Position numbers and translations under genes: made by a program. Source: Opisthocomus hoazin (lineage: Eukaryota > Chordata > Aves > Opisthocomiformes > Opisthocomidae). From it: a stretch of 64,000 nt of DNA. The notes beneath the pieces were generated by a model. The model made no database searches, was not told the origin of the DNA, and worked only from the letters and a program-made list of their open reading frames with translations. Positions 1-13,500 of this stretch are shown in pieces; position 1 is the stretch's first letter; each line of letters opens with the position of its first letter. The stretch covers positions 65,850,814 to 65,914,813 of the forward strand of contig NC_134414.1 in NCBI RefSeq assembly GCF_030867145.1, in the 5' to 3' direction.

Positions 1-320
<320 letters not shown>

Positions 321-934
321 TGATACAGCAATTATGGTGAGACTAATGAAGACGACAGAACAGCTGTAGAACTATGCGACTGCCTCTGAGTTCACTGCAG
401 AGCTGGATCCCTAGTGGAGTGGAGGTTGTTTCTTCCTGAGTTTGTGAGAAGGTGCTGTAGCTTGCTCATAGAGAAAAAGAGACTTGATGACTTGATGAGT
501 GAGGAATGGATGACCTGGAAAGACAGACAGGTAGGCTGTGGGAAAGAAAAGATTTGAAGAGGGCCAAGTCAGTTCTGTTGGCAATGGCAAGGATGGTTAT
601 TCATTTGTTTTTTTCCCTCCTTCTCTTTGTGTACCAAAAATCCTCCCAAAATGATCATTATGTGTGGAATATCCTTCCCAAGTGAGGCTGCTGTTTGGCA
701 GCTTATGAGGCATCCGGGTGATGTTTGCTACTGTGGCTTGCGATGGCTGTATTGACTATGTGTGTTTTGTCTCTTCTGCTTTCAGATTATGTGTCCCTTT
801 GGCCACTTTTATTTGGAAATTCTCTACCTCATCTTGTGTAGTAAATGAAGTAGGGAGACTAAGGCTGTTGAAATTAGTGTGGCGGCTAAACTGTATTTTA
901 TGGAGGCAAATGAATACTTTCCTCTGTTTTTCAG

Positions 935-1135
935 TGAGTGGTGGAATGAGGCTCAGAAGAATAAGAAATTGAGACCTAACCCGCAAGATACCAAAGTCAA
1001 GAAGAAGCTGCGGGAGCTGCAACTTGCTTCAGGTTTCCCAAATCCAGCAGTGGCAGAAGCATACCTGAAGCCTGTGGTGGACGAGACAAGGGGTTCGTTC
1101 ACCTGGGGGAAGCCTGATGTTGAACAGATCAGAGA
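935..1135 (+). CDS. ERCC5: ERCC5 coding exon ending at an AT-AC donor
   Basis: The acceptor is a pyrimidine run followed by tcag at 931-934. The first base completes the split codon from the previous exon, and the frame then reads [20 protein letters not shown], ...[19 protein letters not shown]... and ...[11 protein letters not shown]. This is the conserved XPG region after the I-domain. The exon is 201 nt long and leaves two bases (GA). No GT donor restores the family sequence here. The exon instead ends at |ATATCCTTTT, a perfect U12-type AT-AC donor. Translation past 1135 is intronic. Confidence 0.95.
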
Positions 1136-2030
1136 ATATCCTTTTACTGTGTGGCAGGACTTGTTAGCTGCAAGTACTCAGGTTGAAGTTCATAAGGCTT
1201 GTCAGTGATTCAGTAACGGAGTGTCAGATTCTTAACATCTCATTGGTGTGAGGGGCCCCCAGCACTGTCTGCATGCGCTCCCCCACAACGATACCGGCTC
1301 TGGAATGGCAGGGAATGCAGCCATGCATGTGTGGCACTCGGGGCTGCTCTGCCCTGCTGAGAGAGGGGGCTGCTTCACGTCTCTGTGTGCAAAGAGAGTC
1401 TCGTAGCTGGGCTGACTAGTTTGTTGTGCTGTGCATAGTTCTAGACTTAGGGTGGGATTGTTTGCATGCTCCTGACGTACGTTCACTGTCTTTCACAACA
1501 AAGTTTCAAAGACGAGTCAGAAATGGTGATGCAGTCTGCGCTTTGTCCTTGGGTTAGTCACTGCATTTCTTGCATCCGTTGCAGTTTGAGCTGCAGTGAA
1601 TTGGTGAAAAGTAGATGACAATGCATGTACAGCTGACAGTGTTTTAAAGAGTAAATGAAACTTCATGTGTGTGCAAGTGCAAAAAAATAAGGTTTATTTA
1701 TTTATAGGTATTTTGTCTTACAGTAGTACCATATAGCCAAAATGAGTTCTGTCTTCACTGAGACGGGCATTTGGAAATTATGATATTAGAGAAGAAGTTC
1801 TGTAACTAAGAGAAATGTAACAGTGTGATTAAGATACATGGTGTAATACTGGAACCATCCACATAAGTCAGCAGTAATAACTTAGAGTATTTTCTCTGGT
1901 TTTGTAGTGGCAAAAGCTTTGAAGTAGAGTAACCGTTCTCCAGACATTGTTTATTTGAGGAATTCTCACTTTCTGTGTTTACAAAATACTAGTAATAGCC
2001 ATTTTGTGAAGCTCCTTATCTTTACTGTAC
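1136..2030 (+). other. ERCC5: U12-type (minor spliceosome) AT-AC intron of ERCC5
   Basis: The donor ATATCCTTTT starts at 1136 and matches the AT-AC U12 consensus at every position. A branch-site-like CTCCTTATC lies at 2012-2020, with its candidate branch A (2018) 12 nt before the terminal AC at 2029-2030. Joining 1135 to 2031 gives ...IRE-F-C-Q-DHFGW, which matches the conserved XPG order. The nearest GT-AG alternative (donor gtgtgg at 1151, acceptor after tgtcag at 2040) would replace the conserved Phe-Cys-Gln with other residues. Human XPG is reported, to my recollection, to contain a U12 AT-AC intron. The splice signals themselves are visible directly. Confidence 0.88.
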
Positions 2031-2115
2031 GTTCTGTCAGGATCACTTTGGCTGGACTAGGACAAAGATAGATGAAATCCTTTTGCCTGTGATAAAACAG
2101 CTGAACTTGCAGCAG
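2031..2115 (+). CDS. ERCC5: ERCC5 small coding exon after the AT-AC intron
   Basis: This 85-nt exon starts directly after the terminal AC of the U12 intron. It completes a Glu codon (GA+G) and encodes 28 further residues, FCQDHFGWTRTK...LPVIKQLNLQQ, the conserved segment just before the PCNA-binding motif. The donor is CAG|gtaaag at 2116, phase 0, matching the phase of the next exon. It is too short and too unusual at its acceptor to be caught by simple ORF or GT-AG searches. Confidence 0.9.
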
Positions 2116-3433
2116 GTAAAGTATAAAACCAATGTATAGTTTAAGGGTAACTGGAAAACTGTAGGAGAAGCATTTTGAAACAAGCAGCAAGGCTTTAATC
2201 TAAAATACGTATCTCAGAAATGGGTATTGGGCTGTATTCTTTTAATGTATACATTTTTAGAAGTAATTTAACTTCTTTAGACTTTGTTTCTTTATGATTT
2301 GTGTGGACTGTGAGGCTCTCTACATATGTAAATTTCAATTGCTGGTTTCAAATTTTGTTATCCATCAAGCACCTATCTCAAGTCCAAATTGCTGTTTGTT
2401 CTGGATGTAGCTGAAACTACACTTAACCTCAAGCACGTTTAGTACTTTTGAAAGACAGCATGCTGTCTCTAAAAATGATGTATAAAAATGCCTGTAAGAT
2501 TTTGGTGAAGTGTGACTGACCATTGGGTACCACCCATACCCATTGAGGAGGAGTGCAGACTGAACTGTTATCAAGTGTCCGTTGTTAATACTACTCTAAG
2601 TTCCAAAGAAGTGTGCTGTCAACTTTAGTAAAAAGTGAATAGTGGTGCATGCTGTGGTACTGTGAAAGTAAGTTGTGAAACTGATCACCTAAGATCAGAT
2701 TCTTAACTCCTTTTTCTGTAAGCAGGGTAGGCAGGTGTCCTGAACCAGTGTTCTGTGTTTTCTCTGTCACTCAAAGGGGGTACCGAAGGTACCAAAACCT
2801 GTAGTTAAGTCCACATACTTTCAGGTTGAGTGGAACATCCGTTGGAAGCATCTGTCTCTCTCAGACAATTTGAGGGAGAATATAGAAGACTGCCCTAGTC
2901 TATACAGCAAGCCTAGCTGTAGTTGAGTAACACAGACCCGTTATGCGTGGTTACTACTAGTTCTACTCTTAGATATACTGTAGCAACATGTGTTACAATG
3001 AACTTGAGTCAAAAGACCATATTTTGTTGCAGCAGCATACACAAATGTAAAGTGCACTTAGATCATTTGCTTGGTAAACATTGTTACCTAAACAGCTTGA
3101 AGCTAAGGATGTGTTTGTAAGGCCATGCTTAAGAGCACTACAGAGATTCTCCGTGTTAGGGTTGAAAATAGCAACGTATGTCTAATCAGCAGCAGCACAA
3201 TGTTTATAAAATTTCAGTGGAGTTTGCTTATTCTTTAGTTTCTGTAAAGTTACTTGTTGCATAAGTGTAGCTATTACTATAATAGTGCATCCTGTTGTTC
3301 GCATCTATTTGCATACGTATTACTTTCATTAGTCCTTTGTCATGCTTTGATTTGGGATGCTTTATAGTGTAGCTAACAACTGAATTCCCATCACAAATGA
3401 TCCAAAGGTGTTTCTCTGTTTTATTTTTGGTAG

Positions 3434-3988
3434 ACTCAGCTTCGAATTGATTCGTTCTTCAGATTGGCACAGCATGAAAAACTAGCCATTAAAAGTCAGA
3501 GACTACGCAGAGCTGTGACTTGTCTGAAGAGAAAGGAAAAAGAAGAAGCCGATGAAATTGAGGAGGCTACTGCTGTTATGGAGATTGAACTTAAACAGCA
3601 TGAGGAGAGGAAAGGGCAAAGTACTGCAGGTGGCACAAACCGTCAAGCTGTGGCAGCAGAAGTCCGAAGTGGAAAGAGAAGAAAACATTCAGATTCCAGA
3701 GAAGAACATTTATATGGAGGTGGTTTTATGGGGAATTTGCATCTTTCAGAAACTTCTAGTGACTCCTCAGTAGAGGAATCGGAAAGCAGAGTTTTAGGCA
3801 GGAGCAAAAGGAGTGGACATGTCTCTGCAATGGAGACAGCAGACCATAAAGAGAAAAAGGGGTGCAGTAGCTCGAGTGGTGAGGATGAAGAACTGGGAAA
3901 TGTAGTCATGGTGACTGCCAAACCTGTGTTTGAGGGCAGAAGAAAGAAATCACAGAGTAAGAGAGGAAGAAAAAAGAAAAAGTCTTAA
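3434..3988 (+). CDS. ERCC5: ERCC5 terminal coding exon: PIP box and nuclear localisation tail
   Basis: The acceptor is ttatttttggtag, phase 0. The exon opens with TQLRIDSFFRL, a PCNA-interacting (PIP) motif of the form Q-x-x-I-x-x-F-F. Next comes the basic segment IKSQRLRRAVTCLKRKEKEE. An acidic and serine-rich low-conservation linker follows (ETSSDSSVEESES, SSSSGEDEE), then the tail MVTAKPVFEGRRKKSQSKRG ending in a run of lysines and Ser, a likely bipartite nuclear localisation signal. Stop TAA is at 3986-3988. The order of motifs is that of the XPG C terminus. No frame break is seen, so the gene looks functional in the part visible. Confidence 0.95.
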   Translation, partial: TQLRIDSFFRLAQHEKLAIKSQRLRRAVTCLKRKEKEEADEIEEATAVMEIELKQHEERKGQSTAGGTNRQAVAAEVRSGKRRKHSDSREEHLYGGGFMGNLHLSETSSDSSVEESESRVLGRSKRSGHVSAMETADHKEKKGCSSSSGEDEELGNVVMVTAKPVFEGRRKKSQSKRGRKKKKS

Positions 3989-4135
3989 AAAAGAGAGACT
4001 CTGTATGTGCGGTTGTAATGACCTAAGCTTTGTAAATATTCTAATGAATTTTTGATAAAAAATAATAAATTGTCCCTACTTGTCATGCATTTTGTGTCCA
4101 GAACTTAGAGGAGGGATTTTAAACAATGAAATAAA
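3989..4135 (+). promoter_or_regulatory. ERCC5: ERCC5 3' UTR with two candidate poly(A) signals
   Basis: AATAAA occurs at 4064-4069 and again at 4130-4135. The first lies 76 nt after the stop codon and would give a very short 3' UTR. Which one is used cannot be told from the sequence. Confidence 0.6.
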
Positions 4136-7100
4136 TAATTTTAGCACATTTACTCATAAAGACCAAGACTGGACCTGATACAAGTTTTCTTTTTTGAGAT
4201 TTTGAGTTGAGCCAAAACATGATGTCTGTTTGCATTCTAACTGAGGCGAGATAGCTGTTAAAATAGCATGCATTCTTGTTGCTTCCTTCAAACTTAAATG
4301 AAATTTTGAAAACTACTTGGGTTATTTCTAGGTGCGGAGAGAAGGAAAATCAGTTCAATGAGTTTTGTTGTCCTTATTCCCTTCACTAAGCCTGTCTTGA
4401 AAGTTTTATGCTCAAAGTAATGTTGCTCATTGAACCATCCGTGAGACAGTGCAAGTCCTCGTAAAACCTCATGGGAGATCATACAGCACAGTCAGTCCTT
4501 ATGTAATCTGATGTGCAGTAATTGTTTGTTCTGAACGAGTATGTCATGTTTCTGGGCTCGGAGTTAAGTGACCATGTCCAAAGACAGAATTTGTCAGCAA
4601 AAACGATGTCTGGAGGAATCCACTGGTTGCAGCACTCATGTTTGATTAATTTGTGAGAGAAACAATGTGTTAGGCTCAGACCTCCCCCCCCACCTCACCT
4701 GTCTCTGGATGGTGGCAGAATTTATTTATAGCTCCTGGGGATTAAGACAGAAAAGCACTCAATGCTGCCAGTCATGCTTGTGTTCTTACATTACATTTTA
4801 GTCCTCATTCTTGCTTCTTTTGTCTTCTCATTTGATATTTCTACTTCATTTCTCGTTGTTCCATTGTTTGAAAGTCCAAGTCCGTACGATGAAGTTTTAT
4901 GTGAAACATTAGCCTCCCCTAAAAGGATGAAGGGCTGCGGTGAACTGGGTAGGATTTGCTCCCTGTGGTTGCAGAGTCTAACACTTCATGTATAATGTTT
5001 CCTGGGGAAACCAATCCCTTTAAGTATTACTTTTGTAAACAATGATCATACTTTAAGCAAGTTCTCAGGCTGGACAGCCAGTTTACAGCAGTGTTTTATA
5101 AACTGTTCCTTAGTATTACTGAATTTTGCTTTAAAAGTGTAGATCGGGTCTCAGTGATATGTTTGATAATTTCTAAATGTAGAAGAGCTCCTATTAATTT
5201 CTTCTGCCAAGTGTGGTAAAGTACAGAGACTTTCAGTTCTCTGTAGGACTTGTTTAGTGTTCTTGTACAATAATTTATTTTTTTTCAGTGGCCCTCACAA
5301 ACCCTAGTTGAGGTTGGAGTCTAATTTTGCTAAAAATTGGGTAAAGTGAGAGGCAGTTCCTGTCCATAATTGATTACAATCTAAATAAGAGAAGCCTTAA
5401 AGATACCTGTGTTTGTTCCCATGGCAGTAAGGGGTTTGCTCTCTGCTGTCAATGCATGTCTTGCCGATACAGGAGTGGTATGTGTGTATTCATGCACACT
5501 GATGTCTGTCTCGTGGGATGAAGTGGGCTAGGGCTGTGGGGGCAGTGTACTTTGTTACGGCTCTGCGTTCCAACACAAGCACCCATTTATGTACCCCTGC
5601 CACAAGTGCGGCCCTGCTGCTTTGGGAATTGCCCTCTGTGCTGGGAAGACCCTTTGACTCTGAAGGATGCTGTGTAGCTCCTCAGTTACTTTTTAGTAAC
5701 AGCAAGTGGTTACTAAGGCTGTGCCACTAGCTTATTTTTGTAAAAAGTATCCCAAAGTTGGTTACTTTGTTGGTTGTAGCTCCCTGGCCTGGGTGCCTGC
5801 TGCCGTTATGAAACCTTCTCGCTGGCGCAGGGACGCAGTGCGTGGTGCCGGCTTGGTGTCGGTGCTGCAGCTGTTGGGATTTATTACTGCTGCTGGTGTG
5901 GGGATGTTGGCAGTGCGTGACGCGCGCTGCAGAGCACCCTTCTGCCTGGGAGGGAGACGACCCGGCGAATAAGGACTTCTCTGTTTGAGTACCATCTTTG
6001 GAAAGCTGCAAGAAATTCAGGTAATGTTGGCTGAAACACAGTGGATGCTAGTGGTATTTTACTTGTCTGTGTATTTTTCTCCAAATTCCTTTGTATTGTT
6101 TACTTTAAGCAGCATAACTGGCAAGTGAGCTGTTCTGCACTGTCTGGTTACTTGCAGCACTCCTGAATTAGTATGGTAAAGTCAGACAGGTTGTTGTGGT
6201 GTTCAGTGTACTGCAAAGGTTACTTTTAGAAAGGAGAAAAAAAGCCCAACATAGAGGACCAGATAATACAAAAGTTTTTCCTTTTAGGGTGACCTTATAG
6301 TGCAGCATTGCTTGTCCTTCAGAATGCCGAGGGACTGGTTATTAACCCGTTATTTTTATCTTCTAATGGGAAGAAGATTGGTCTATTTTATACTTCTGAG
6401 ACAGATGGCAAGCTGATGGATGTGTGTAACATTTACTGCTTAGTGTCCCAGTAGTTTCTAATGCTGCTTGTTGTTCTGAAGATGCGCACAAAGACTTTGA
6501 ATCCCAGCGAATGTCTTCTCTGTTCCCCACGTAACGATGTTAGTATTGCTAAGTTCATAGACATAAATAGAATAGCGCTATTTTTGTTCTACAAGTTACA
6601 GTGAAGTGTAGAAGCCCTGTAAGTTATTCTTCACCTTCAGATAGGTTAATGGCTGCTGGCGCTGTGATGATAAGGCTGAACATTAAACCTGTTTGCTTTT
6701 TGTAGGGTGAAGTCAGGAGACGATGGTGCACCCTCTCTAAAAAGACGGGGCTCTTCTACACTGTCCTCTTTCGTCTGAAGCCTTGGGAGGAAAACCTGCC
6801 TAAGGCTTTGCACTGTGAGGAAGTTTTCTTGATATTCAGCATATGTTTTTACTTTGATTGCTCTGTCTTTCCTAATACTTTTTTTTCTCCTGAGTCTGCA
6901 TGTTCAGTGTTTATATAGGCACGTACACGTTCTGTTCTGCATGTTGTCGTAGCTCCTGTGTCCTACTTACTCTCACCCCCAACCTTTACTAATGGATTGT
7001 TTCCTTCCCTTCCAAGTCAATTAATTCAAACAAGATTAGATCTTTTTAGTGCAACTTTTCTTCTCTTTCAGATGTTTGTTGCTACCTTTCCTTTCATTTG

Positions 7101-7421
7101 TTTATAAGCTTACCAACTCTGATTTAAATTGATTCTGATTTTAAAATGGCATGAAACAGTTTTAAACGTTTATCAAAGCTTTATTTTAAAAAATTTACTT
7201 GCTTTTTCCCTTTTAAGAGTAGAACAGTTGAACTAGTTTTCTACTCCTGGTTCTTTTATGCTTTGTATGCTGGTATTAATGTATCTGCATGTCTTTATTA
7301 TCAATAAAAGTAAATTATAGCATAATTCATGTAAAAATAATTTTAATTATTTTGTGAAGTTTTATGTGGGCCAAAAGAAATAGGTATTTTATTCAGACAG
7401 GCTTGTGTTTCTCTGTCGCAG
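4136..7421. other. Interval between ERCC5 and METTL21E, no gene recognised
   Basis: About 3.3 kb between two genes on the same strand. Short ORFs here (for example near 5518-6084 on both strands) are not recognisable and resemble chance ORFs in a locally GC-richer stretch. A 5' non-coding exon and promoter of METTL21E may lie here, because the first coding exon begins with an acceptor-like site, but I cannot place them. Confidence 0.5.
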
Positions 7422-7506
7422 GTTTTGTGGTATAGTATGGATGTGGCATCACCACAACACAATAACCTACAAAATAAACTGATAAGAAAATTGGAAAGAC
7501 AAGAAG
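7422..7506 (+). CDS. METTL21E: METTL21E first coding exon (start codon at 7437)
   Basis: A polypyrimidine tract and cag at 7419-7421 look like an acceptor, so the exon probably begins with 15 nt of 5' UTR. ATG is at 7437-7439 in a good context (A at -3, G at +4). It encodes MDVASPQHNNLQNKLIRKLE and then RQE plus one base, with donor AAG|gtaaaa at 7507. The split codon (G+GA) joins in frame to the exon at 17513. The N terminus of this family is poorly conserved, so the call rests on splice phase, the Kozak context and the absence of a better candidate. An upstream non-coding exon is implied. Confidence 0.7.
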
Positions 7507-10500
7507 GTAAAATGTTTCTTATTTCACCACATTTTCTTGTGGCACTTAAGCATGTTGTTAAGTACAAGGAACAAGGTGTCTTGCTGATGATGAGCTATCT
7601 TCTCATTCATTTTTTCTGAAGAATTGTGTTTACGGCACTTGTACAGAAAATACAACAGATAGCGCTGTTGTAGTATGCTAGCTATGCAGTAAGTATCTGC
7701 GCTGCGGGCAGACTCTGATCCCGGCAGTTTCCTACCAGTGCCTGGCATCTTGCCTGCAACTGGTTCCAGGGAATGAAGCCATGACTACGATCAAGCTATT
7801 CAGGAGAGGTTTGTTTGTGGGGTGTCAGTTAGGGAGAACTGGTTATTACAAGCTTGGTTTTTGTCTAGACAGCCTCCAAGCTAATCTTCAGATACCTTCA
7901 GGGACAGCTGGCAGCTTTTTCTCTTAAGCAAGTTCATGGCTGCACATCTTTTAAGATCTGTGTGTAATTCTAACTTGAACAAAGAGCTCAAGTTGATCGT
8001 ATGCAAAGCAGCATGATTTTTGGGGGAAGAAATACCTAGAAGTATAAATATTTAATATAGAACTACTAAAGACTGAAATTTTGGTGACTGTCATGTATTC
8101 TGTAGTGCAAGAGGGCTGAGCTGAAATTGCTCAGGCATTTCTGTGCTTCTGCAAGCTTGGCTCTCTACTATTGATACTCTTTTCATGCAGCATTCAGAGC
8201 AGGGAGGCGTGAATCTGCCTGTCATTTTTTTAGCTTTTGGATTATGAAAATAAATTGAGTTCTGGTACATTAGATCAATGTATGCAAAATTAGTCAGTAG
8301 GGCAGAATCTTCAGATCAAATGCAGAAATATGTTCTACTTAGGTAGCAGAGTAACTGTGTTGATAGCAATAGCATGTGGTTCTCTTCCATGTCTAGAAAC
8401 ACTAGTTTAGGAGGATGACAAGACATGGGTGGAAAATGGGATGTCTTTACAGTTTCATGGCCTTGTTGAGCCTCATGAGGAAACTTGGAAACATTAAAGG
8501 CCAGGTTGGACAAGGCTCGGAGCAACCTGGTTTAGTTGAAGATGTCCCTTGTCATTGCAGGGGGGGTTGGGCTAGATGACTTCTAAAGGTCCCTTCCAAC
8601 CCAAAGCATTCTGTGATTCACCTGACACCAGGCTTTGCCATATTGAATTCCATGCCAGGTTCTGGAGGTGAAGGGTACTGAACCTGCTTGCATGGAGACT
8701 TAACATACTCTCACCCTGAGCCTGTCTTCCTTGTTCTCATCCTTTTTCCTCTACCGCCTTCCCCATTCCCATTTCATTAACTTCACCTACCCAGTCTCAA
8801 TCTCTGTTTCTCGGTGTTCTTATTCCAGTTCAGTTTCTCTGCAAGTTCCAGTCTGAGCTCTTTATATTCGGTGCTTTCCTCTTTCCTTCTTAATTGGCTT
8901 GCCTCAAGTTCTGTCAGTTAAAATGCCTTACTCTTGTTCATGATTCCCATTGCTACTGGTTCTCGGCTTACAGGTAGGTCGTCACCCAGGCTGATCTTTC
9001 CTCTGGTGTCTTCATCCAATCAGTTCTCCATCTCATCTGCATCGTTGGATGTCTCTTTTCTCTCATGATTTCTCTTGATCATTAGCTTTAACTCTCCTTG
9101 GCTAAACTTCTCTGAGATCAGATGCTGCCACTCCCGTCTTAATTTCTTGGGATACTAAATTACTTACTTTATTTGCATTATTTAAATTCACTCCAGAATA
9201 ATTTTATCTCTGAGACAAAAGGAGTAGAGCAAGTTTGCAAAGTGTACTTGTCCTTGACACTCCATCGCCTCGGTTCACTTGGCCAGGGCTCAGTTTTTAA
9301 TCCATAAATGTCTGAGAAAATGCTAACCTGGTAACCTTCGCATATCTCTCAGCATTTTAGAAGGGACATGCTCCTACTCACCCTGCTTGACAGATGTCCT
9401 AACTGATGGCAATTCCTCCCATCAGTTCAAGTCTCTGAGTGGAGTCCAGAGAGGTGCCCTAAATGGAACATAGTTGGAATGGAGGCAAGTGAGAAGCAGC
9501 CTAACCCTGTACCTTAGAAGTTAAGATATTCAGCTGGGAAGAGAAAGTGACTTAGTGTCTCATTCCTGTTTCCTGGGTTACTTCTAAAGACACTTCTTAC
9601 CTTTCTCACTCCTTTCCCCACTGACACTTTTCCACTATAAAATGTGACAAACATCCTGGGACCAGAACTTGGAGCCCAAGTGTGCCTTTTCACAACTGAG
9701 TGCCCAATTCATAGCTGGGCTTTTCCTTGCTTATTGTCCTTCTAACATGATTCTTGCTATCCTGATTTCCTGATGGCCCACCTCTGGTGACAGTGGAGGG
9801 GAAGCACCTAGTTCTGTAGGGCAGCTGGAATGCTCCCCTTGGGTGAATGAGTTGTGGATTTGAATCCTTCTGAGGAAGGTCCAGCACCCAGTTCCTCCAT
9901 TTTGAGTGCTTTAATTGCTGAACCATTCTTTATATAGTGGACTTTGCAGTTGACAGTGCTGGTTAAAAAATGAGTCTATTCCTACTGTATATGTGACACT
10001 TGTGCTATATCTTCACACCACCTGCCTTCCCTTCTTTCATCTTCCTCTTTTTTGTCTCTTGGCTTTGAATTATGCTTCTGTTTAAAAAAAAGAGAAAGTG
10101 ACAACCAAACAACCTTTTCCATTAATTCTCATCTCAAAAACATTTAAAAAAACCCCAAACTCATGGAATTCACACCACCAGTTACCTACATTTTTTTTTA
10201 TTCCCTGCAGGATTGACCTGAGATATTGGAACTCAAGTCCTACTCCTCTTAGGCAACAAGCTGTCTACAAACAAAAAAAGCCTAAAAGAGGTAGTGTGGA
10301 ATAATACTTGAGTATAACCCAATTAGGAGTGACTAGAGCTAAACTGCACTTTCACGGCAAGCCAGGATAGTCAAAAATACCTCTTCTGTGAATGTACCTC
10401 TTGGCTGTCTTATAGCAACTTATCACTGAGCTGTTTTGTTTGAAAGTGGCAGCGTTCAAATACTATAGCAAACATCAGGTGCACTAATTTGAATTAACAC

Positions 10501-13500
10501 TTTTCTGTTCCTTTTCTCTCCCCACAACAAGTAGACCTGCTTTTGCTGAGGATGCTACTAGACTCATATGGAAACATCCTGTATATGGATAGAACAGAAG
10601 TTGGAGGCAACACTCAAATAATCAAGCATGCATTAACTCTGTAGAGGAGCCTGTAACATATTCTCCCCTCTCAGCTGTGCGCCTGTCTTTCCTCTTTTCC
10701 CATCCTTCTCTTTTGCAGTAGCTGCGTTTCAACAATAAATTATATATTTCTTAACTGCCACATGAGAAAGGTGGTATATTTTCATGGATTAGTAATGTTA
10801 GGTTATTTTCAGATCCTTGGCTAAAAGTAGTATCTTAGAAATCCAGAACTATTGGTAGGGGAAAACTGGCAAGCATTTTGTTGAGTTCCTTCTGTTCTGC
10901 TGGCTGTGGTACCTGGCATGTTCTGGCATGTCATTACAAGGAAGTAAGAGCTTTCAATGGCTTGAAGCCCTCTTGACCTGGCAAGGTAAGCGATGAGAAA
11001 GATTAGACTAGACAATGGCTTACAGTGTCTAAATTACTCATCCAGAGCCTTCCTCTTATCCATCAGGAAATTGGCTGTTGGCCTTTTATGATATACATTA
11101 GACAATCTAATTTAAGAAGCAGTCTGCTTTTGTAGTCAAAGGGGAATCATTTAGTTATATTTAGAGATTAAATAGCTGCTGAGCCTAGACCTGAAGAGGT
11201 TTTCAATGACAGACAAACATGATGAAGTAACAAGGGAAGTACTTGGCACATATGAATTTATTATGTGCTCATGAGACAATCTGACTATGGTACTTATATT
11301 TTCAGGCTTCTACTGGTTTTGGATGACCTGTGACTTGAATGGGTCTGGGATATTTATGGCATGAATTTCAAATTGAAAATGCACCTCTCAAACCTGGGTA
11401 AATCCTCACTGGATACTGTGAGCATACTCTTCTTCTGTTCTTGTCTCCTCATGCTCTGAGCTAAGTACATCTTGCCTTTTGGCTGAGAAGAGGCTGCCCG
11501 TGGGTGGCAGTTTTGTATTTCTGCATTTCAATGTATAAAGTTTCAAGCATTATATTACCCTGACGTAGTATCTCAGATTAATCAATAAAATATACCTCAT
11601 CATTGCCATCTCTTCAGCAGGATGAGCTTGTAATAAAGGTACTAGAATGCGCACACTCACTAACATGATCATTTTCCTCTTTGTAGGTATGGATGAAGTG
11701 AAGAAAGATTAGCTGTGTAGTTTAGACAGGTGCTGGAACAGTACTTTGCTTTATATTCTTAGAAAGGTGTAGGTTACATCTGACTTCTGGAAAGTCAAGG
11801 ACATGATTAGATTTCCCTCCTAACCCCTTCCTTTAAGGGTCCTTAGGCTATAATATAATAGAATGAAATAGAAATAAGTGGAACGAAATAAAGATTAGTA
11901 TCTTGATACCACTTGGAATTTGGGGTCTATTCTGTAGCTCCGGTTGTGTATGTTTCCGTGGAGCCATCTGTAATGCTTGCAAGACCAGGGCTCTAATCCT
12001 GAGATGTCAGTAAATGGGTAAAAATTGTGAGACTCCAGAGTCCCTTAGGATTGGGACTTAGTGTAGTTTTGGGGTGAACTTCTTCTAAGCCATTGGAAAT
12101 ACCCAGATGGATTCACAGAGCTACCTTCTGATGATTCCTGTCAGTGTAGTAATGCAACTCTTCTCCAGTCATCTCTACAGAACTAGTTGCAGATCTGTTC
12201 CTTACTGACCTTCCTGCAGGTGTCATGTTGACGTTGAGATATATAGCTATTTTTTATATATATGCATATGTAATGTCTGTAAAGTATTTTTTATACATAA
12301 TATATACATGGCATATATAATATACATCTTGAATCTTTACTTTGGATGACTCCAGTTCCATGTGTCCAGAGTGGGGAGATCTGAAGAGACTCCTGGCTAT
12401 CATGAATTCTTGGAACTTTCTCTCATGACTTACTCAATCAGTAATGTCAGCACAGGTAGTCCTCCTGTGTTCATCGAACTCAGAGGCAATTGCTGAGAAG
12501 TCTTAGAGAAAGCATGTACGTCTTCACAGTTGATACATGGTTCTTAAAGTATTTGGAAGTACAAGTCAAAATGGTAAAGTTTAAACTCTACAGGTGAGAG
12601 TATTCTGCTTCTGCAGAAGGGAGAATACATTGCTGTAGGGCTGAACTTCGTCAGGTCAGGTTCATGCTAAAGGCTTGGATTTCATTCCTTTTGCCAGCTG
12701 GGGAAGATCCATCAAAGCAGAAGAGAAGCAGAAGGTGGATGGGTCTTATTTCCTTACCACCTTGGGCTGTGACACCATTTGGCCTCAAGAAATTAAGTAG
12801 GGTCAGGCCAGCCCTTGAAAAAGACTAATCTGTGTTTTTTCCTATGTCGGTTGTTGTGATGAATCATAGGGTGAAACTATTGTTTCTGTATTAATGCTGT
12901 CCTAATCCATTAGCAAAGTACTCGGAGGATGTTTTGTTAATCTGTGTGCTGTTTGTGAAGGAGCCTGAAAATGGAGATATTGACTGCTAGTATATTCTTC
13001 ATGGCTTTTATGTGGAAAGGTCATTTTACTTTTCTTTTAGCCATGTTTTAATTTGCGTATCAAAACAGTGGTATTTTCTTTTTTTAATATAATTTTAATT
13101 CAGCCCCCTTCTCTTTGCTGCTTTTCCTGCATTTAAAGTGCTGTGTAACAGTGCCTGTCTCTGTTCCCTTTTTATTCAGTGGAGAATATGTTAATATACG
13201 CAGTATCAGTAGTTAGGCAGTAAGAGATTTAACGTATAATATTAATGATAGAAGATACCCAACTGAATTTTAAGGTTACTGTTTCCTGATGGAGCTGTAT
13301 ACTCGCAAGCATGATTTTGGTGACAATTAGTGTAAAGGGAACAGCTGATCCTGTGGCACATTTCTAAATAGGTACTATTTCTAATCATCTGAAGCAAAAA
13401 GTGTACAGATAAAGATAGCCTAAGGCCCATTGGCGTGATTTGCTTCATTGTTAAAGATAAAGATGCTGCAGTTTGCAACTTGTTCCATTCTGACCTGGTC

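Noticed and set aside
1151..2040. GT-AG alternative for the ERCC5 intron (donor gtgtgg, acceptor ctgtcag)
   Set aside because: In frame, but it gives Y-P-F-T-D in place of the conserved F-C-Q-D and ignores the perfect U12 AT-AC donor.
12238..12325. TATATA-rich stretch as promoter or matrix attachment site
   Set aside because: Simple AT-rich sequence in an intron without accompanying elements.
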